Shown: positions 33,965 to 45,370, counted from the first letter of the stretch. The stretch is 64,000 nucleotides of DNA from Isoetes taiwanensis (GCA_021234155.1 JAJEKV010000028.1:14188168-14252167), one strand, 5' to 3'. Notes: generated from the sequence alone by a model not told the origin. Numbers and translations are program-made.

Positions 33965-34500
33965 ACTTCAATTACTTAACGCCTATTTTTGCATAACAAA
34001 ACCATCAAGAATTTGATTTGTATTCCTTGAGGGGGTGCAGGACCGCTGCAACAAATCCCTAAGCATTAATGTCATAGGACCACGCAAAATCCTAACAATA
34101 TCCTAACATTTTGGATATTGTTAGAAGGAAGGAAGTTATTGTTAGAGAAAGACCATTAAACCACGCCTACATTTTTGCATAACAAACCATTAAGAATTGT
34201 GAGATGTATTTCTTCATGGAGGAAAGGACCATTGCAACAAATCCCCAAGCATTAAAATGGCAAGACCATGCAATATCCTAATATTATTCCCCCATTTTGG
34301 ATATCGTTAGTGGAACACCATTAAACCATTCCTACATCTTGGTATAATTTAGACCATTAAGAATTTGAGATGTAATTGTCTATGAGGAATATATAGGACC
34401 ATTGCAAGAAATCCCCAAGCATTATAAAATGGCAAGACTACGCAATATCCTAACATTATCCCCCATTTTGATATCATTAGTGGAACACCATTAAACCATG
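33965..34500. repeat. Second tandem array, about 165 bp unit x3
   Basis: Repeated order in each unit: CCATTAAACCA, a CTACATxTTGxATAA block, CATTAAGAATT, AGGACCATTGCAA, AATCCCCAAGCATTA, CAATATCCTAA, then TTTTGGATAT. Copies are about 80% alike. Confidence 0.8.
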
Positions 34501-37500
34501 CCTATATCTAGTTGGTACTAAGGTTCGCTATAGACGATCCAATAGTTATCCACGTCATCCAATGGTTTTAATTGTATCTAATTTATCTTATCCAATGGTT
34601 CTTTCTAACGATTTGCACTAAGAATCCAATGGTTATTTGAAAAACAAGATAACTTATTGCACTTAGACGATTTGCACTAAGAATCCAATGGTTCTTTGAA
34701 ATGCAACAAAATTCCGCAGCATTTAGAGATAGCCGTGAGGCAACGAAATTGAGAGACGTAATCCTAGCACTATGCTCTCACTTACCTCGAGCGAAGCCCA
34801 AAGAAGGCCGCCCATGCCGATTCTTCCTCCTCCTCGCTCAACGTGGTCGCCGAAACCGCCACCGGTTCTCTCGGCTCCCGACTCCAACTCCATGGTCTCC
34901 TTGCTAGCGTTCCCACCACATGTGAAAACAACAAAAAAAAACCCAGCATATCCAAACCACGGGACGCCACCGTCGACAAAAATACGGTGTGAAATACTGA
35001 ATACATGCTATAAACCTTGGGAAACCTTATGTAACACCTCCCATTGCACTTATAATGATTTGCACTAAGAAATAGAGATGTAATTGTTGGAGCCATAAGC
35101 AAAATACCACAGCCTAACACCTTAAACCCTAAACACAAACTCGGAAAATTTTGCTCGTGAAAACCTTTGCTTCCGAGTCCACGAAGGTATCGAGCTCCTC
35201 TCGCATGGTAATCCTCTAAACTAGTGGCTAGACGTTATAGTTTGGCAGCTCCCCTAATTCCAAAACGATTGCATCGAATATCTTTGTCATACTTCGCATA
35301 GGAATCCTTTAAATCGTTGACTAAGCTTCCTAAGGAGTATGAATGCAATAGAATTGATGAGGTAGGTTTTTGCAAAAGTACCTGAATTGGGTGGAAAGAT
35401 TATCTCTTAAGGGCCTTTATTCTTGTTTAAATGGCAAACTTGTTTGGAGTTCTGCTGTAAGTGCTTTCTTAACCTTTTTGAAAAGTTATAATCTCCATAG
35501 AAAACTTTTGTATCAAAGACATGACTGTATGAAGAATCATAATTTCTTAGACAACTTATGCAACAAGCAAACAATTGTTAAGACTCCTAAGAGAACCTCC
35601 ACATCCGCATGAATGTTTGGTGCTTATGACAAAGGCAGGATTGCTGCACCATAATTGTGCTTTCGAATGCATGAATCTGCGAAGGAAGGAGGACCCTAAG
35701 TGAAGTTATGCCCTTTAGAACTTGATAGGAAGTAAAAGAATTATAGATGCCCACAGGGGTTCCATCGGGGATCAAAAGGACTACTTCCTTTGTCGGGTTC
35801 GGCTCCTTCAACCTCTTGTATTGCAACCTCTTGTATTTTCCCCAGAATTACATAGTTTACAACTTTGGTTGTTTTTACTTGTTAAAACTGGCCATTGAAA
35901 CCAATACATGATTCAAATTAAATTCTAGTAAGAAATACATGTACCGATTCTTTCTCTTCCTATCTCGGGCACCTCATCTCCAAGGAGCATCTTGTCGACT
36001 TTGGGTAATGTAGGCAAGTTGTTTAAAAGCACGATGCATTTTACTTGTATTGAAGACCTTGCACTTGTCAATCTTGTGCAGCCGAACTACAATTGACAGC
36101 AAGCTAGAAGTGTCACAGAGTGAGGCGTTCAAAGCTGAGCTCTCCTAGCTACCGAGATGACCTAAGAGTAACAGAGGTTTAGGGTTTGAAGAAGCCACAA
36201 TCCACAAGCAAGAGGCAGCTGAAGCTCGCTTACGCGAGTGTGAAGCCAAGAATCCACCGGGTGTCTTGATTCGCACTCAACATGGTGGGATCACGATAGA
36301 GAGTCCAAATGGGCATCATTCGAGGCAAGCCTCGCCAAATCCAAGACTGGCGTGAGGGATTGCATTTGCCAATGCCAAAGGTGTATTCTTGCCAATCCCC
36401 ATGGCTTGTCTTTTTTAGGCAGTCTGATTATCATGCGGCATTTGCGCATAAGTAATGCAAATCTTGGCTTCGATGTTGGGGCTGAAGTGAACATGATTGA
36501 GGATCTACGATGTGGCAATGCCTCGCACGAGAAGAGGGACATGTTGGTTGCGGCGGTGGGTGGCGAGGAAACAGAGAAGCGGGGGAGTGGCTGCGACCAC
36601 GGATATTATTTGTGAGCCGAGGGCTTTGTTGCTCCGAAAAGAGCCCGTACCGAAGGTGATCGCCATCTCGTTGTTTTTTCTTTGTGGAAGATCGGTTGGA
36701 CAAATGATGGAGACGAGGAGGGGGATGATGATGCGCCCTGGATTTTTCAAAACCAAATCATACTACGATGCAACCGTAGATGACCATATTCTCCTGGCTA
36801 TAATGAAGCTAGAGAATGTCCTCGAGATGCACTCAGGATCAGAAAGTTTGAGAGACGACATTCTTAGAGTTCTATTCTCGATGCGAAACAATCTAGTCTA
36901 GCTTCCCCGATCTCCCGAAGGGCAACTGGGGCGGCTTTATCAATGGCCATAAAGTCCCTTCTAGTTCGAGGAGCATGAAGCGTCTTCTAAAAGCACACGG
37001 GCCTCACACCAATTCAGCGTTATGCAATTTGCTACCACAAAGCGGGCTTTCAAGGATCGAAGAACCATGTATTCAGCAGTAGTTGATGATGAGAGCATTG
37101 TTACTCGCTCAATTGCGAATCTGCCCAACTGCGCAGCAGCAGACACCCGAAGGAAAGTGTACAATTTCTTTGTGATTCCTTTGGCGAACCGTGTTAGATG
37201 ATGTGCTCGTGCCGCTGATTTGTTATGATCTGTTGCAAGGTAATCGGCTTTAATACTTTCTTCACAAAATGCCAAATGGGACGAAGATGAGGAAGAGTAC
37301 GATATCCCTGGTCTATCATCTTCTAAAAACATGGAAGAATAAGGCTGCCCAAGCGAGTCCCCAGATTTAAGAAATCTTGCCCAGGTTGTCCTTCAAGATA
37401 GGCGCCTTTTCGCCAACCGGATCATGTCCTTCCGTAAGGAGAAGCATGATGGCAAGTTCCACCTCGAAAAACATCAAGATAGACGCGAGCTCACGCACGA

Positions 37501-38005
37501 AGTTAGGTGGAGCAATGCTTGAGTTAGCGTGCTGCTTTCGTTAGAACGATGCATGGGATGGCGGCAAATTTGAGGACAGCCGGCTTCTCCTTATGTAGCT
37601 TTTATGTTACCCGTTCTCCTGATTTAGCTTTCATCTTCTGATCACAATACTCTCTGAACTAGTGATTAAGCACATAATCTTATGTGACATGCTACTTCTT
37701 TTTGTTTTTGAACTTCTAAACCTTTGTGACTTCGTTTTACGATCTTCTAAGATCTATAGCGGTCTGGATAATATATGCTTTGAATTTGTAACGATTCGGA
37801 TAATAGATGCTTTGAATTATGTAACAATTCGGATAATAGATGCTTTGAATTATATATCGCTCGTCCCAAATATCCATCAAGGTCATTTTGAACTTCAAAC
37901 TTCAGAACCAAACGGAAAAATCTCGTTTAACTTAAAAATTCGTTGAGTATTACTCTGTTTTTGTATGGTCCATAAGTAGCCATCCATATTAGGCTTACTT
38001 GTTGG
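34500..38005. other. Transposon interior without a recognised gene
   Basis: Contains a 27 bp-type repeat (TTTGCACTAAGAATCCAATGG) at 34,608-34,700, a coding-like plus frame at 36,497-36,901 ending SMRNNLV, another stretch near 36,965-37,200 reading DRRTMYSAVVDDESIVTRS, and a short tandem repeat (ATTCGGATAATAGATGCTTT) at 37,785-37,845. I cannot assign any of these. Further captured gene pieces are possible, given the Argonaute exons that follow. Confidence 0.4.
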
Positions 38006-38009
38006 CATA

Positions 38010-39118
38010 GGCTTCCGGCCCGGCAAACATTTGGAGCGACATAAGACCAGGTAATGAGGACTTCCTCCTTGCTTTAGAAATCTACAAAAATCTGCTTGCT
38101 TTTGTTATTGACCATTGCTATTTACTAGGGCTGCTTTCGATTGTGAAGGAATTTGCTTGACTAGGTACCGGACCAAAACATTTTCCTCCACGGCTTCTTC
38201 TATTCGGTATTTATCGCTTTATGGTTTTTATAGTTCTCTACCATGTCTCAAGTTATCAAGTTTAATGAAGTTTATTGGATTATAGTTTAGGATGGCGTCT
38301 GCGATGCCGGTTAGTAAGTGTTCTCATTTGTAGAGTTGGCGAAGATGCAAGTTGAACGACCAAGTCTACATTGAGAAAACTTGCGGTTGGATTCATCGAC
38401 GCCATCCCTGCAACTATAATCCAAAGATAACATTAATTGTTGCAGAGAAACGTCCTCATACATGTTCAGTGCACGGCAAGTGAAATCTTTTGTTTCTCAT
38501 AGCCAGGTGTTCATCAAAGCCAGGTAAAATTTTTAGTTTCTGTTCTGTATATGCACTCTCAAATTGCTTAGAAATGTGGTGCAATTTCATCCAGGAACAA
38601 TCATGGATACGGTCCGCTATATGTCATCCCCAAAACTATGAGTTCAGCCATGCTGGGGTTATTGTAAGTGATATGCTTTTAATTATCGAAATACGAGCGA
38701 CAATAGATATGATTAATGTGCACACATGAACCTGCAGGGAACAACCAGACCAGCATACTACGTTGTTTTAATGGATGACATCGGTTCGGACATTGATGCT
38801 AGAGCATTTCAGCATGTATTACAGGTACGCATGAGATTACTTCTGGGCTGATTTTGCAGAGAGCCATGAGTTAATAGTTTCCCATTCTAACAGGCATGCT
38901 TAGGCCACAACTACTGATCCAAAAGGGTTGTCGCTGCACTTGATCGTTTAGTTTTGTATTAAGCGGTGGGAAGAAAAAGTAAGCTCGTGAATTATGTGTA
39001 TGCGCACTTACCTGCCACTAAGGCAACCAATATTTCTGGATATGACGGCCTACCAGAATCTGCATCTTCACTGGAGGTAGGCGGAACACCGCAGCCAGGT
39101 CCAGATCAAGCTGCATGA
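38010..39118 (+). pseudogene. Argonaute PIWI-domain gene fragment, multi-exon, broken
   Basis: Exon-like blocks with GT-AG borders encode the PIWI domain of an Argonaute: 38,010-38,050 (FGA-DI-RPG, around the first catalytic Asp); about 38,272-38,309 (WIIV-DGVCDA, second Asp); 38,334-38,480 (NYNPKITLIVAEKRPHTC); a short block ending AAGCCAG at 38,523; 38,595-38,663 (GTIMDT, then ICHPQNYEFSHAGV after a 4-base insertion); 38,738-38,824 (GTTRPAYYVVLMDDIGSD, 29 codons in frame); 38,894-39,118 (YAHLPA, catalytic His, and tail). Three of four DEDH positions are visible. Stops at 38,915 and in the DGV block, plus the frameshift, rule out a product. PAZ, MID and N domains are not seen. Introns are retained, so this is a DNA-level capture. 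Confidence 0.8.
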
Positions 39119-39429
39119 GAAGATGCTCACAGGTCTCTTTTTGGTAATGCTCTATCAGCACAAGACAATCATAATGTAAATTATGGGCAGTTGTGCTCTA
39201 TGCATCTTGTGTTCACTTTTCGTTCCATAATATAAAAGATTTGTTCATATTGTCTCTTGCTGTAATTAAGAATGTATGATAGAATATATGTTTAGGAGGC
39301 AGAGACAACAAATTAAAATGCTGCACCAAGAAATATGCAACAATATCTAAAAGTGAGAAGAATACAATACTAAGAAACACGTGTAGAAGAAAAGAAAAAC
39401 ATTAGACCTTTCACACAGAAACTGTGAGA

Positions 39430-39995
39430 AACATCACATACTTTAAATAGAAACCCTTGAAACCACAATGCTTTTTAGATGGGACATTGTGTAGTATTAC
39501 CTTATTCACATGTCTAAAACAAGAATATTATATCTGTAGCTTTATTTCAGGTATTGTAAACAGGTTTTCCACGTATAAAACAACATGCTCTTTCTGTTTC
39601 TCCACCTATTGCTTTTCTAAATGTTACATGTCTAAATGCATAAAACAACCAAACAGGATTCTTTTGGACTGTTGGAAAGCCATATAGCAACGTGTTTCTT
39701 CTCAAATAAAATTGTTTCTCTACACATTGAGTTCACAAAAATGACATGTCTCAAATGCCTAAAAGAACAATATTCAACTCTATAGTTTTCTTTTGGGTGT
39801 TGTAAATTGGTCCAAAAAGTATAGAACAACATGTTTAATTTAGATATAGCAATGCATACAAAATTGTTCCTCTACATATTGAGTTACTAAAAAGTACACG
39901 TCTCAAATGCCTAAAACAACAATATACAACCCTATAATTTTTTTTTGGCTATTGTAAATTGGCTCAAAAAATATAGAACAACTAGTGTACTTTGG
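39430..39995. repeat. Tandem array, about 125-130 bp unit x4
   Basis: Each unit carries ACATGTCTAAAxxGCCTAAAA, an ACAATATxCAACTCTATA block, TGTAAATTGG and ATAGAACAACAT. Units diverge by 15-25%. ACATGTCT is shared with the left subterminal array. Confidence 0.7.
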
Positions 39996-40392
39996 AGATA
40001 ACAATACATGGTTTATGCAAAAAAGTGGTGTTTTTTCCCTTCTCCTACATGTGGCTATTTCTTTAGTCTTTTATTTATAGTGTTGATATTAAGTGGTCCA
40101 CATGTATAAATGCTTAAACCTACATCTGTTATTTTGAAGACAAACAACACCTAGAACCTCATAAAACCACATTACATAAAAACAACACGTGGATAAAAAG
40201 TAGCAAAAAACAATAGTCAAGAAAAAAGACATGTTAGAAAAAAAAAATATTTGCGCCAATTTTCCACGTGTAGACCTTTTCTTCCAAAAAAACCACTGTC
40301 CCTTTGTGCAAATCCGGATAAACGGGCCATGTGGTCTTTTAGGACCATTTTGGTGTTGTTTTTGGCATAAAACAACACTTCCGTACAACAAA

Positions 40393-40432
40393 AAAACAAC
40401 TGTGGACCAAAAATCGGGGTCAGTGTGTACCC
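40393..40432 (-). repeat. Internal inverted copy of the left subterminal region
   Basis: TGTGGACCAAAAATCGGGGT at 40,402 is the near-exact complement of 33,233-33,260 (CCCCGGTTTTTGGTCCACTG). A GT-rich stretch inside it also matches the complement of the segment that follows on the left side. It may mark the right end of an older, shorter element that ended near 40.4 kb. Confidence 0.65.
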
Positions 40433-40880
40433 TTTGGTACCAAATGCCACCTCTGCGCCACCCCACAGTCCCCCCTGAACGCGCACCAGGTGTCGCGACT
40501 TCGTGGGCCGAGAGGCCATGGATCCCGAGCCATACAGCCAGTCATCCGCACATGGGAACCCCCGAACATGCCCATTCCGAGGCATGATTCAATGCCGGGG
40601 GCTGGAATTCGCGTGCAAATTCCAGCCACAATGCATGCAGATGAGATGAGCAATTAGTGTGATTCGAAGGAACAAGAAATTCATCACTTGTCCGGGCAGC
40701 CCGCTTGTTACTCAACTCGATCCCTCTGCCGTCCGAAGGGAGACCAATGGTGTCCACTAGAGCTCGACTGGATCGATGCTACAACGCCAGCAAAGCAGAG
40801 GGTCGGAACGCCCAAAGAAGCGAAGTTTCAAGGCCTAGAACAAAGAAGAAGCCTCCTCGACTAGCGGATCGGGTTCTACA

Positions 40881-43435
40881 ATGACGAGAAGCCAACAAGA
40901 AGAGGCCAATGGATCGGAGGGAGAGATGCTAGACGCTTTGATGAGGTTAATGAACATGGTATTTCAATTAGAGAAGCCTCTAGACGATCCGTATCCCGTA
41001 ATCATCCATCGAGACTGGTTGTATGGCCGAATTTCCCACAAGACAGATAGACATCCACAGATTCTAACACCGTCCCAAGAAAAGGAACTTGTGGATTGGG
41101 CCATAGAGAGGGCGTAATGGGGATGGGCGTGGACCTTGTCCTCGCCAAGCGAGCGTTTGTAAATGGCTATGGAGAGAACAATCCAGCCTTCGAAGGGGAA
41201 AGTGGTGGAAATTATTCAAGCAGCGCCATCCTGAGATCTCCCTTAGAAGTGCAGAGACTCTAGATGTCTCACATGCCCGGGCTATGAACCAAGAAAACTT
41301 GGATAGGTTCTACTCAGGCCTTAAAGAAATATATGATGAGTATAACTTCCCTTCTTCAAGGATCTGGAATGCAGATGAGACTGGGATCCAAGCTGGGAAA
41401 GTAAAGGGGCTAAAGATAATTGCAAGGAAAGGTGAGAATAGGGTTAGTGAGCTAGTCATGAATACCAGGGAATGTGTTACAATCTTAGTGTGTGTAAATG
41501 CAGAAGGGTTTAGAATACCCAGTATGTACATTTTGAAGGGAACTAGGATGAGGCAGGACAACATATCCAGGTGTGAAGAGGGGGCAATTCAGTCATGTCC
41601 AAAGATCGGCTTGGATGACAACTGAACTCTTCAAGTCTTGGTTGCCTCACTTCCAATGTAGAGTGCCTGGAGGAGTGTCACCTGAACGACCACATCTGAT
41701 CTTGCTTGATGGGCATGGAAGCCATGTAGAATTGGATGTCATACTAGCAGCCAAAGACACGGGAATACATTTTGCATTATTACCTGCACATACATCACAT
41801 AGGCTGCAGCCATTAGATGTTTCATGCTTTATGCCTTTCAAGGCAAAGATTCAAAAAGATTGAGGGCTGAATACATGGTAAGAAAAGGCGATCTGAACCT
41901 AAGAAGGAGGATATAGCTGAATTGATATCTATGTCCATGGCTGCGTGGTTAACAAAGTGGCAAATATAAAAGCTAGTTTCATGGCTCTGTGGATTTGGCC
42001 ATTCAATCCAACAAGGGTAGTGCCTGGAAAGGAAGGCAGTAGACTTGTTCAAGAGGAAGTTTATGTGCCAGCACCATTACCCGATCAACCACCAGGAATT
42101 GATGATGGATTGGCTATCCCCATTGTGCAACCTGCAGCAAATGAGAGTGCACACATAGATGATGTTGATAGGGTTGAACCAATTGGACAACCATGTGACC
42201 AAGGGCTGAACATAGAGGGTTTCAACATGCAAGAAGTTGACTTGCAATGGGAGGAACATGTGCAAGCCACATGTGACCATGCAGCAAATAGCTTGGGAAC
42301 AATGCAGCAAGTCTTGCTCCATAGGGTGGCAGCTGATCAAGCTCCAGGCCAGCAAGCATCTCAGGTTGCACCAAGTCAGGGCACCCAAGATGTAACAAGG
42401 AGGAGGAGGGAGATTGCACCTAATCTGCATGGAAGAGTACACATTAGCAGCAATGAATTCTGCCAAGCACTTGCAGCAGAAAAGGCAAGAAGAGAGGAGG
42501 CTGAGAGACTTAAGGTCCAGCAAACTGCCCTTAAGAAAGTGGAGGCAGCCAGGAGGAGCGAGCTGCTGCAAACAGGTTAGAGAGGGAAAGTAGGAAGCAA
42601 GCAGAGGTTTTGGAGCAGGAGAGCACCAGGAGGCTGAGGGCATTTATGTATCCAGCAGGGCAATCCAGGGTGAGAGCCATCTTTGGCTGCCAAAGGCCAT
42701 TGAATGAGGCAGCAAAGGCCAGGAGGTTGGCTGCAATGAAAAGGATGAGAGAAAGGCAAGGTAGTGCAAGGCAGGTCATTAGGGAGGAAGACAATTGGGA
42801 GACTTGTGTGCCCAGCAGCCAGAATGACGAGGTGGGGGTCATCCAAATACCAGGAGAGCAGGCAGGTCTTGAAGGCCTAGTAGCTCCTCGAACACAAACC
42901 CTGGACATAGGTTGCAGTCTTGAAGACACCCACATATGTGAGGGAGATGGGGTGCATCCTCAATCAATTAGCATAGAGGGCTGCATCCCTTTGGTCAGGC
43001 CTACACCCAACAAAGTCAGCAACATCCGTTCACCTTTGAAGAGATGGGACCTTGCCACCAAACAAAGAACATTCAACCCCTTAGCTAATTCTTTGAGGAT
43101 GGATACACAAGGCTGGATAAACTATGCAGCAGCAAACACGGGACCAGAAAATGATGAAGTTAGGGCAATTGACAAGGCCAGACACATTCGGGAGATGGCT
43201 GAGATTGGAGTTGATGCTGAAGCTCTTGCTACAGCAAGGGGCATGGACGAGGGCTTCTTTAGAGCATGGAGGACTGCACAGGTATGCAGTAGGAATTCAT
43301 TGCTGCAATGTTGTGCTCAATCTTCTTAGTATACTTTTTGTATTGCAGGTAAACGAGGCAACACCAGAGCTGCCTTTGAACACGGCCTTAGCAGAACAGG
43401 ATGCATACGATTCAGACGAGACCATAGAAGAGTAA
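40881..43435 (+). pseudogene. pogo/Tigger-like transposase gene, frameshifted
   Basis: DDE-class transposase (DDE_1, CENP-B/Tigger type). From ATG 40,881: an N-terminal helix-turn-helix region (ALMRLMNMVFQLEK, SQEKELVDWAIERA), a CENP-B-type DNA-binding segment at about 41,194-41,260 (WWKLFKQRHPEISLRSAE), then the catalytic blocks IWNADETGI at 41,366, LILLDGHGSH at 41,698 and QPLDVSCF at 41,810 (DDD triad), and IKASF-x-IWPFNP at 41,969-42,010. The C-terminal part is long and Gln/Glu-rich, with an apparent 67 bp intron at 43,282-43,348; the last exon ends at TAA 43,435. Frameshifts lie near 41,117, 41,190, 41,590, 41,865 and 42,570. All three catalytic aspartates survive. Confidence 0.88.
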
Positions 43436-43765
43436 TTTGAGCTACAAAAGATCTTGCTTAAGGAGGATGACTCCACATGTCTTGTTAAGCAAGCAAACAT
43501 GTTTTGTTTATGTCTCGCAAGCAAATGGACATAAATTGCTACATTAAATACATGAACACAAACTCTTTTGGGATTTCCACTAGAAAATTACATTTCATTT
43601 GAAGTGTCGGGCAAATACATGGTTGCATGCAAATATTTGCATTCACAAAACACTAAACGAAAATGGCACCATGCCTGTTTCAAAATACAGCAAAACAAAA
43701 ACTAAAAAAAAACATAGGCCTATAAGGTTCGTCCAGTGTGTCAAGGTTCACCAGCAGGCTTGTGC

Positions 43766-44101
43766 TTAGGTCCCTTGATTGACAGGGCTCTCAAATTTCA
43801 CGTTATCCCCCTCAGCAACCGTGACTTGGCAGTGGACCAGATCATGCTCCCCCTTGGCATGCTGTATCTGGTCACAAATCTCGAGTGTGACCAGCACATT
43901 CAGATTTGACCCCGCAGCAGCAGATATCTCTTCGCGGTTCACCAGACAATTTTTCAGAGTAAATGATCCAACCTCCTCTGTCTGCACAGAGGCATCAGAG
44001 GTTCGGCGCTCCCTCTTCTTCGATGGGGAGGGCGTGCCTGGAGGGGGCTTACGGTAACCCCCGCCTTGGATACCTTGACCCTTCCTCCAGTAACCTCCCA
44101 T
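43766..44101 (-). CDS. Intact small ORF of the transposon, convergent to transposase
   Basis: 111 codons, from ATG at 44,099-44,101 (MGGYWRKGQGIQGGG) to a stop at 43,766. An in-frame upstream start would make it 127 aa; I prefer the inner ATG because it follows a leader. The N-terminal third is basic and Gly/Pro-rich (KPPPGTPSPSKKRERR). The rest alternates hydrophobic and polar residues like a small β-rich domain (VGSFTLKN, NLNVLVTLEICDQI, HCQVTVAEGD). No family recognised. It lies tail-to-tail with the transposase, 330 bp apart, near the right end, and is unbroken although the transposase is not. A TATA-like box lies about 190 bp upstream. Confidence 0.6.
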   Translation of the reverse strand: MGGYWRKGQGIQGGGYRKPPPGTPSPSKKRERRTSDASVQTEEVGSFTLKNCLVNREEISAAAGSNLNVLVTLEICDQIQHAKGEHDLVHCQVTVAEGDNVKFESPVNQGT

Positions 44102-44287
44102 ATTGTGCAGATCAGAAAAAGAAAGGTTAGATAGACTGAAACCCTGCACAACTAGATGGACTGTAACCCAGAATAGAGATCACCTTGACGACGGAGTTGA
44201 TCGGAGCTTGACGACGGATTCGGCCGGGAGTCGAGAACTGAGGGAAATCAGCTGCTGGGATGACCATAGAATGCAAGGCCAACACTT

Positions 44288-44296
44288 TTTATAGCC
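44288..44296 (-). promoter_or_regulatory. TATA-like box for the small ORF
   Basis: On the minus strand the sequence reads GCTATAAAAAGTG, about 190 bp upstream of the ATG at 44,101, followed by a CT-rich leader. The region 44,102-44,287 could contain an intron (CAAGGTGATC...), but this is uncertain. Confidence 0.5.
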
Positions 44297-44942
44297 GAAA
44301 TTGAGATGATGAGGGCTCTGACCCCATTTGTGCGAGGCATTACAAACCGTAACCCTTTCAAATCATCTGGAGGAAGCCGATTTAGGGGAAGATGAAACAT
44401 TTGTAGGAGATATTCTTTTGGCAAAACCTCGAGATAGGGCCAAATTGGGTCGCGAATGATGGTCCCTGCATCCTCGATGAGCGGACCATTGGGTCATGAT
44501 GGAGACTTCGGGCTGCGCGACCGCGAGCCCCGCGCGAGGCCTAAGAGTGAGGTTCCATCACGACGTGGGTAGGGTTAGGCACGCGAGACGGACCGTTGGG
44601 TCGCGGAATAGGGTTAAGCCCAACGCGCCCCTAGGATGCCATAATGGCGAATTCTGGACTACGCCTGCGCGATAGGTGGCCCTGCAGGGCGTGACAGGGG
44701 GCCATTGGGGGGGCGAGAGCGGGCCATATTCCTGGCGTTAGTGGTTAGATATACCGCGATGGGGGCACTTACACCCCCCTAACTTTGGAGGCCCATAACT
44801 TGCTAATGGTAGATAATTTAAAGGCAATTTTTTGATAGACTTATAGTATTTCTGATTAGGTATCTAATGATACTTGGATTGATGCAATTGGACAATTTTT
44901 TGGCATATTAATGGGTGCGCGCCTCTTATCTGCGCGGAACAT
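44297..44942. other. Right subterminal region of the transposon
   Basis: GC-rich at 44,440-44,760 (many CGCGA and GACCG words), then AT-rich to the right terminal repeat. No gene. Unlike the left side it has no tandem array. Confidence 0.5.
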
Positions 44943-44955
44943 GGCAACCATACCC
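44943..44955 (-). repeat. Right terminal inverted repeat of the transposon
   Basis: GGCAACCATACCC, exact complement of 33,195-33,207, followed by TA and then by the continuation of the fold-back repeat (GTGGAATCGTGAGTCCGGA). Confidence 0.88.
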
Positions 44956-45165
44956 TAGTGGAATCGTGAGTCCGGAAATAAGCATGGAAGTTAGAATAGA
45001 AAAACAAAAGTGACAGACTCGTAATGGAATCTGGGCCTAAGTGATTTTGGGTGCCACATCAGAAATTTTTAGACTGTAGTGGAATGCAGAAATCAGGATT
45101 TCTTGCTGCCGTGGAGCTCTCAATGATCTTCCACCGTAATGGAATCTGAGGCTTAGATCCAAAGA
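44956..45165. mobile_element. Fold-back element, right part, plus adjoining inverted segment
   Basis: 44,956-45,041 completes the second fold-back copy. 45,041-45,155 is an inverted copy of 32,983-33,093 (shared CCACGGCAGCAAGAAATCCT on the other strand), so another unit of the family abuts it. The dehydrogenase leader begins within about 100 bp, so the promoter region of that gene is partly repeat-derived. Confidence 0.75.
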
Positions 45166-45370
45166 AGACAACATATTATGCCACATCATCAACCCAGGTA
45201 GGGCAATTTGAAGAGTTTGTAGTCGTGACAACACTCACTCACTCACTCAATTGCCAGGCTCGCCATGATTTTAATAATCTCAGCCCACCAGATTCCATCG
45301 GGGAGCTTGATTCCCTTCTTCTGTCGTTTAATCATTCCCTTCAGTTTGTGTTGCAATCTAGCCGGATGCC

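Larger units (their letters stand above)
33195..44955 (+). mobile_element. Giant pogo/Tigger-like DNA transposon with captured sequence
   Basis: The ends are GGGTATGGTTGCC at 33,195-33,207 and its exact complement at 44,943-44,955, with a second matching block (CCGCG) five bases further in on both sides. TA flanks both ends (33,193-33,194 and 44,956-44,957), the Tc1/mariner-class target duplication. The copy at 32,28x shows the site without the insertion. It holds a pogo/Tigger transposase gene (40,881-43,435, plus), a small minus-strand ORF (43,766-44,101), tandem arrays near the left end, and a broken Argonaute PIWI fragment (38,010-39,118). At 11.8 kb it is far larger than usual for this superfamily; nested insertions inside it are possible. 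Confidence 0.85.

Noticed and set aside
33420-34500. CRISPR-like or centromeric satellite array
   Set aside because: Units are diverged 120-165 bp tandem repeats of few copies confined to one transposon; no repeat-spacer pattern and no extended array.
38010-39118. An intact Argonaute gene
   Set aside because: Stops in the DGV block and at 38,915, a 4-base frameshift, and no N, PAZ or MID domains upstream.
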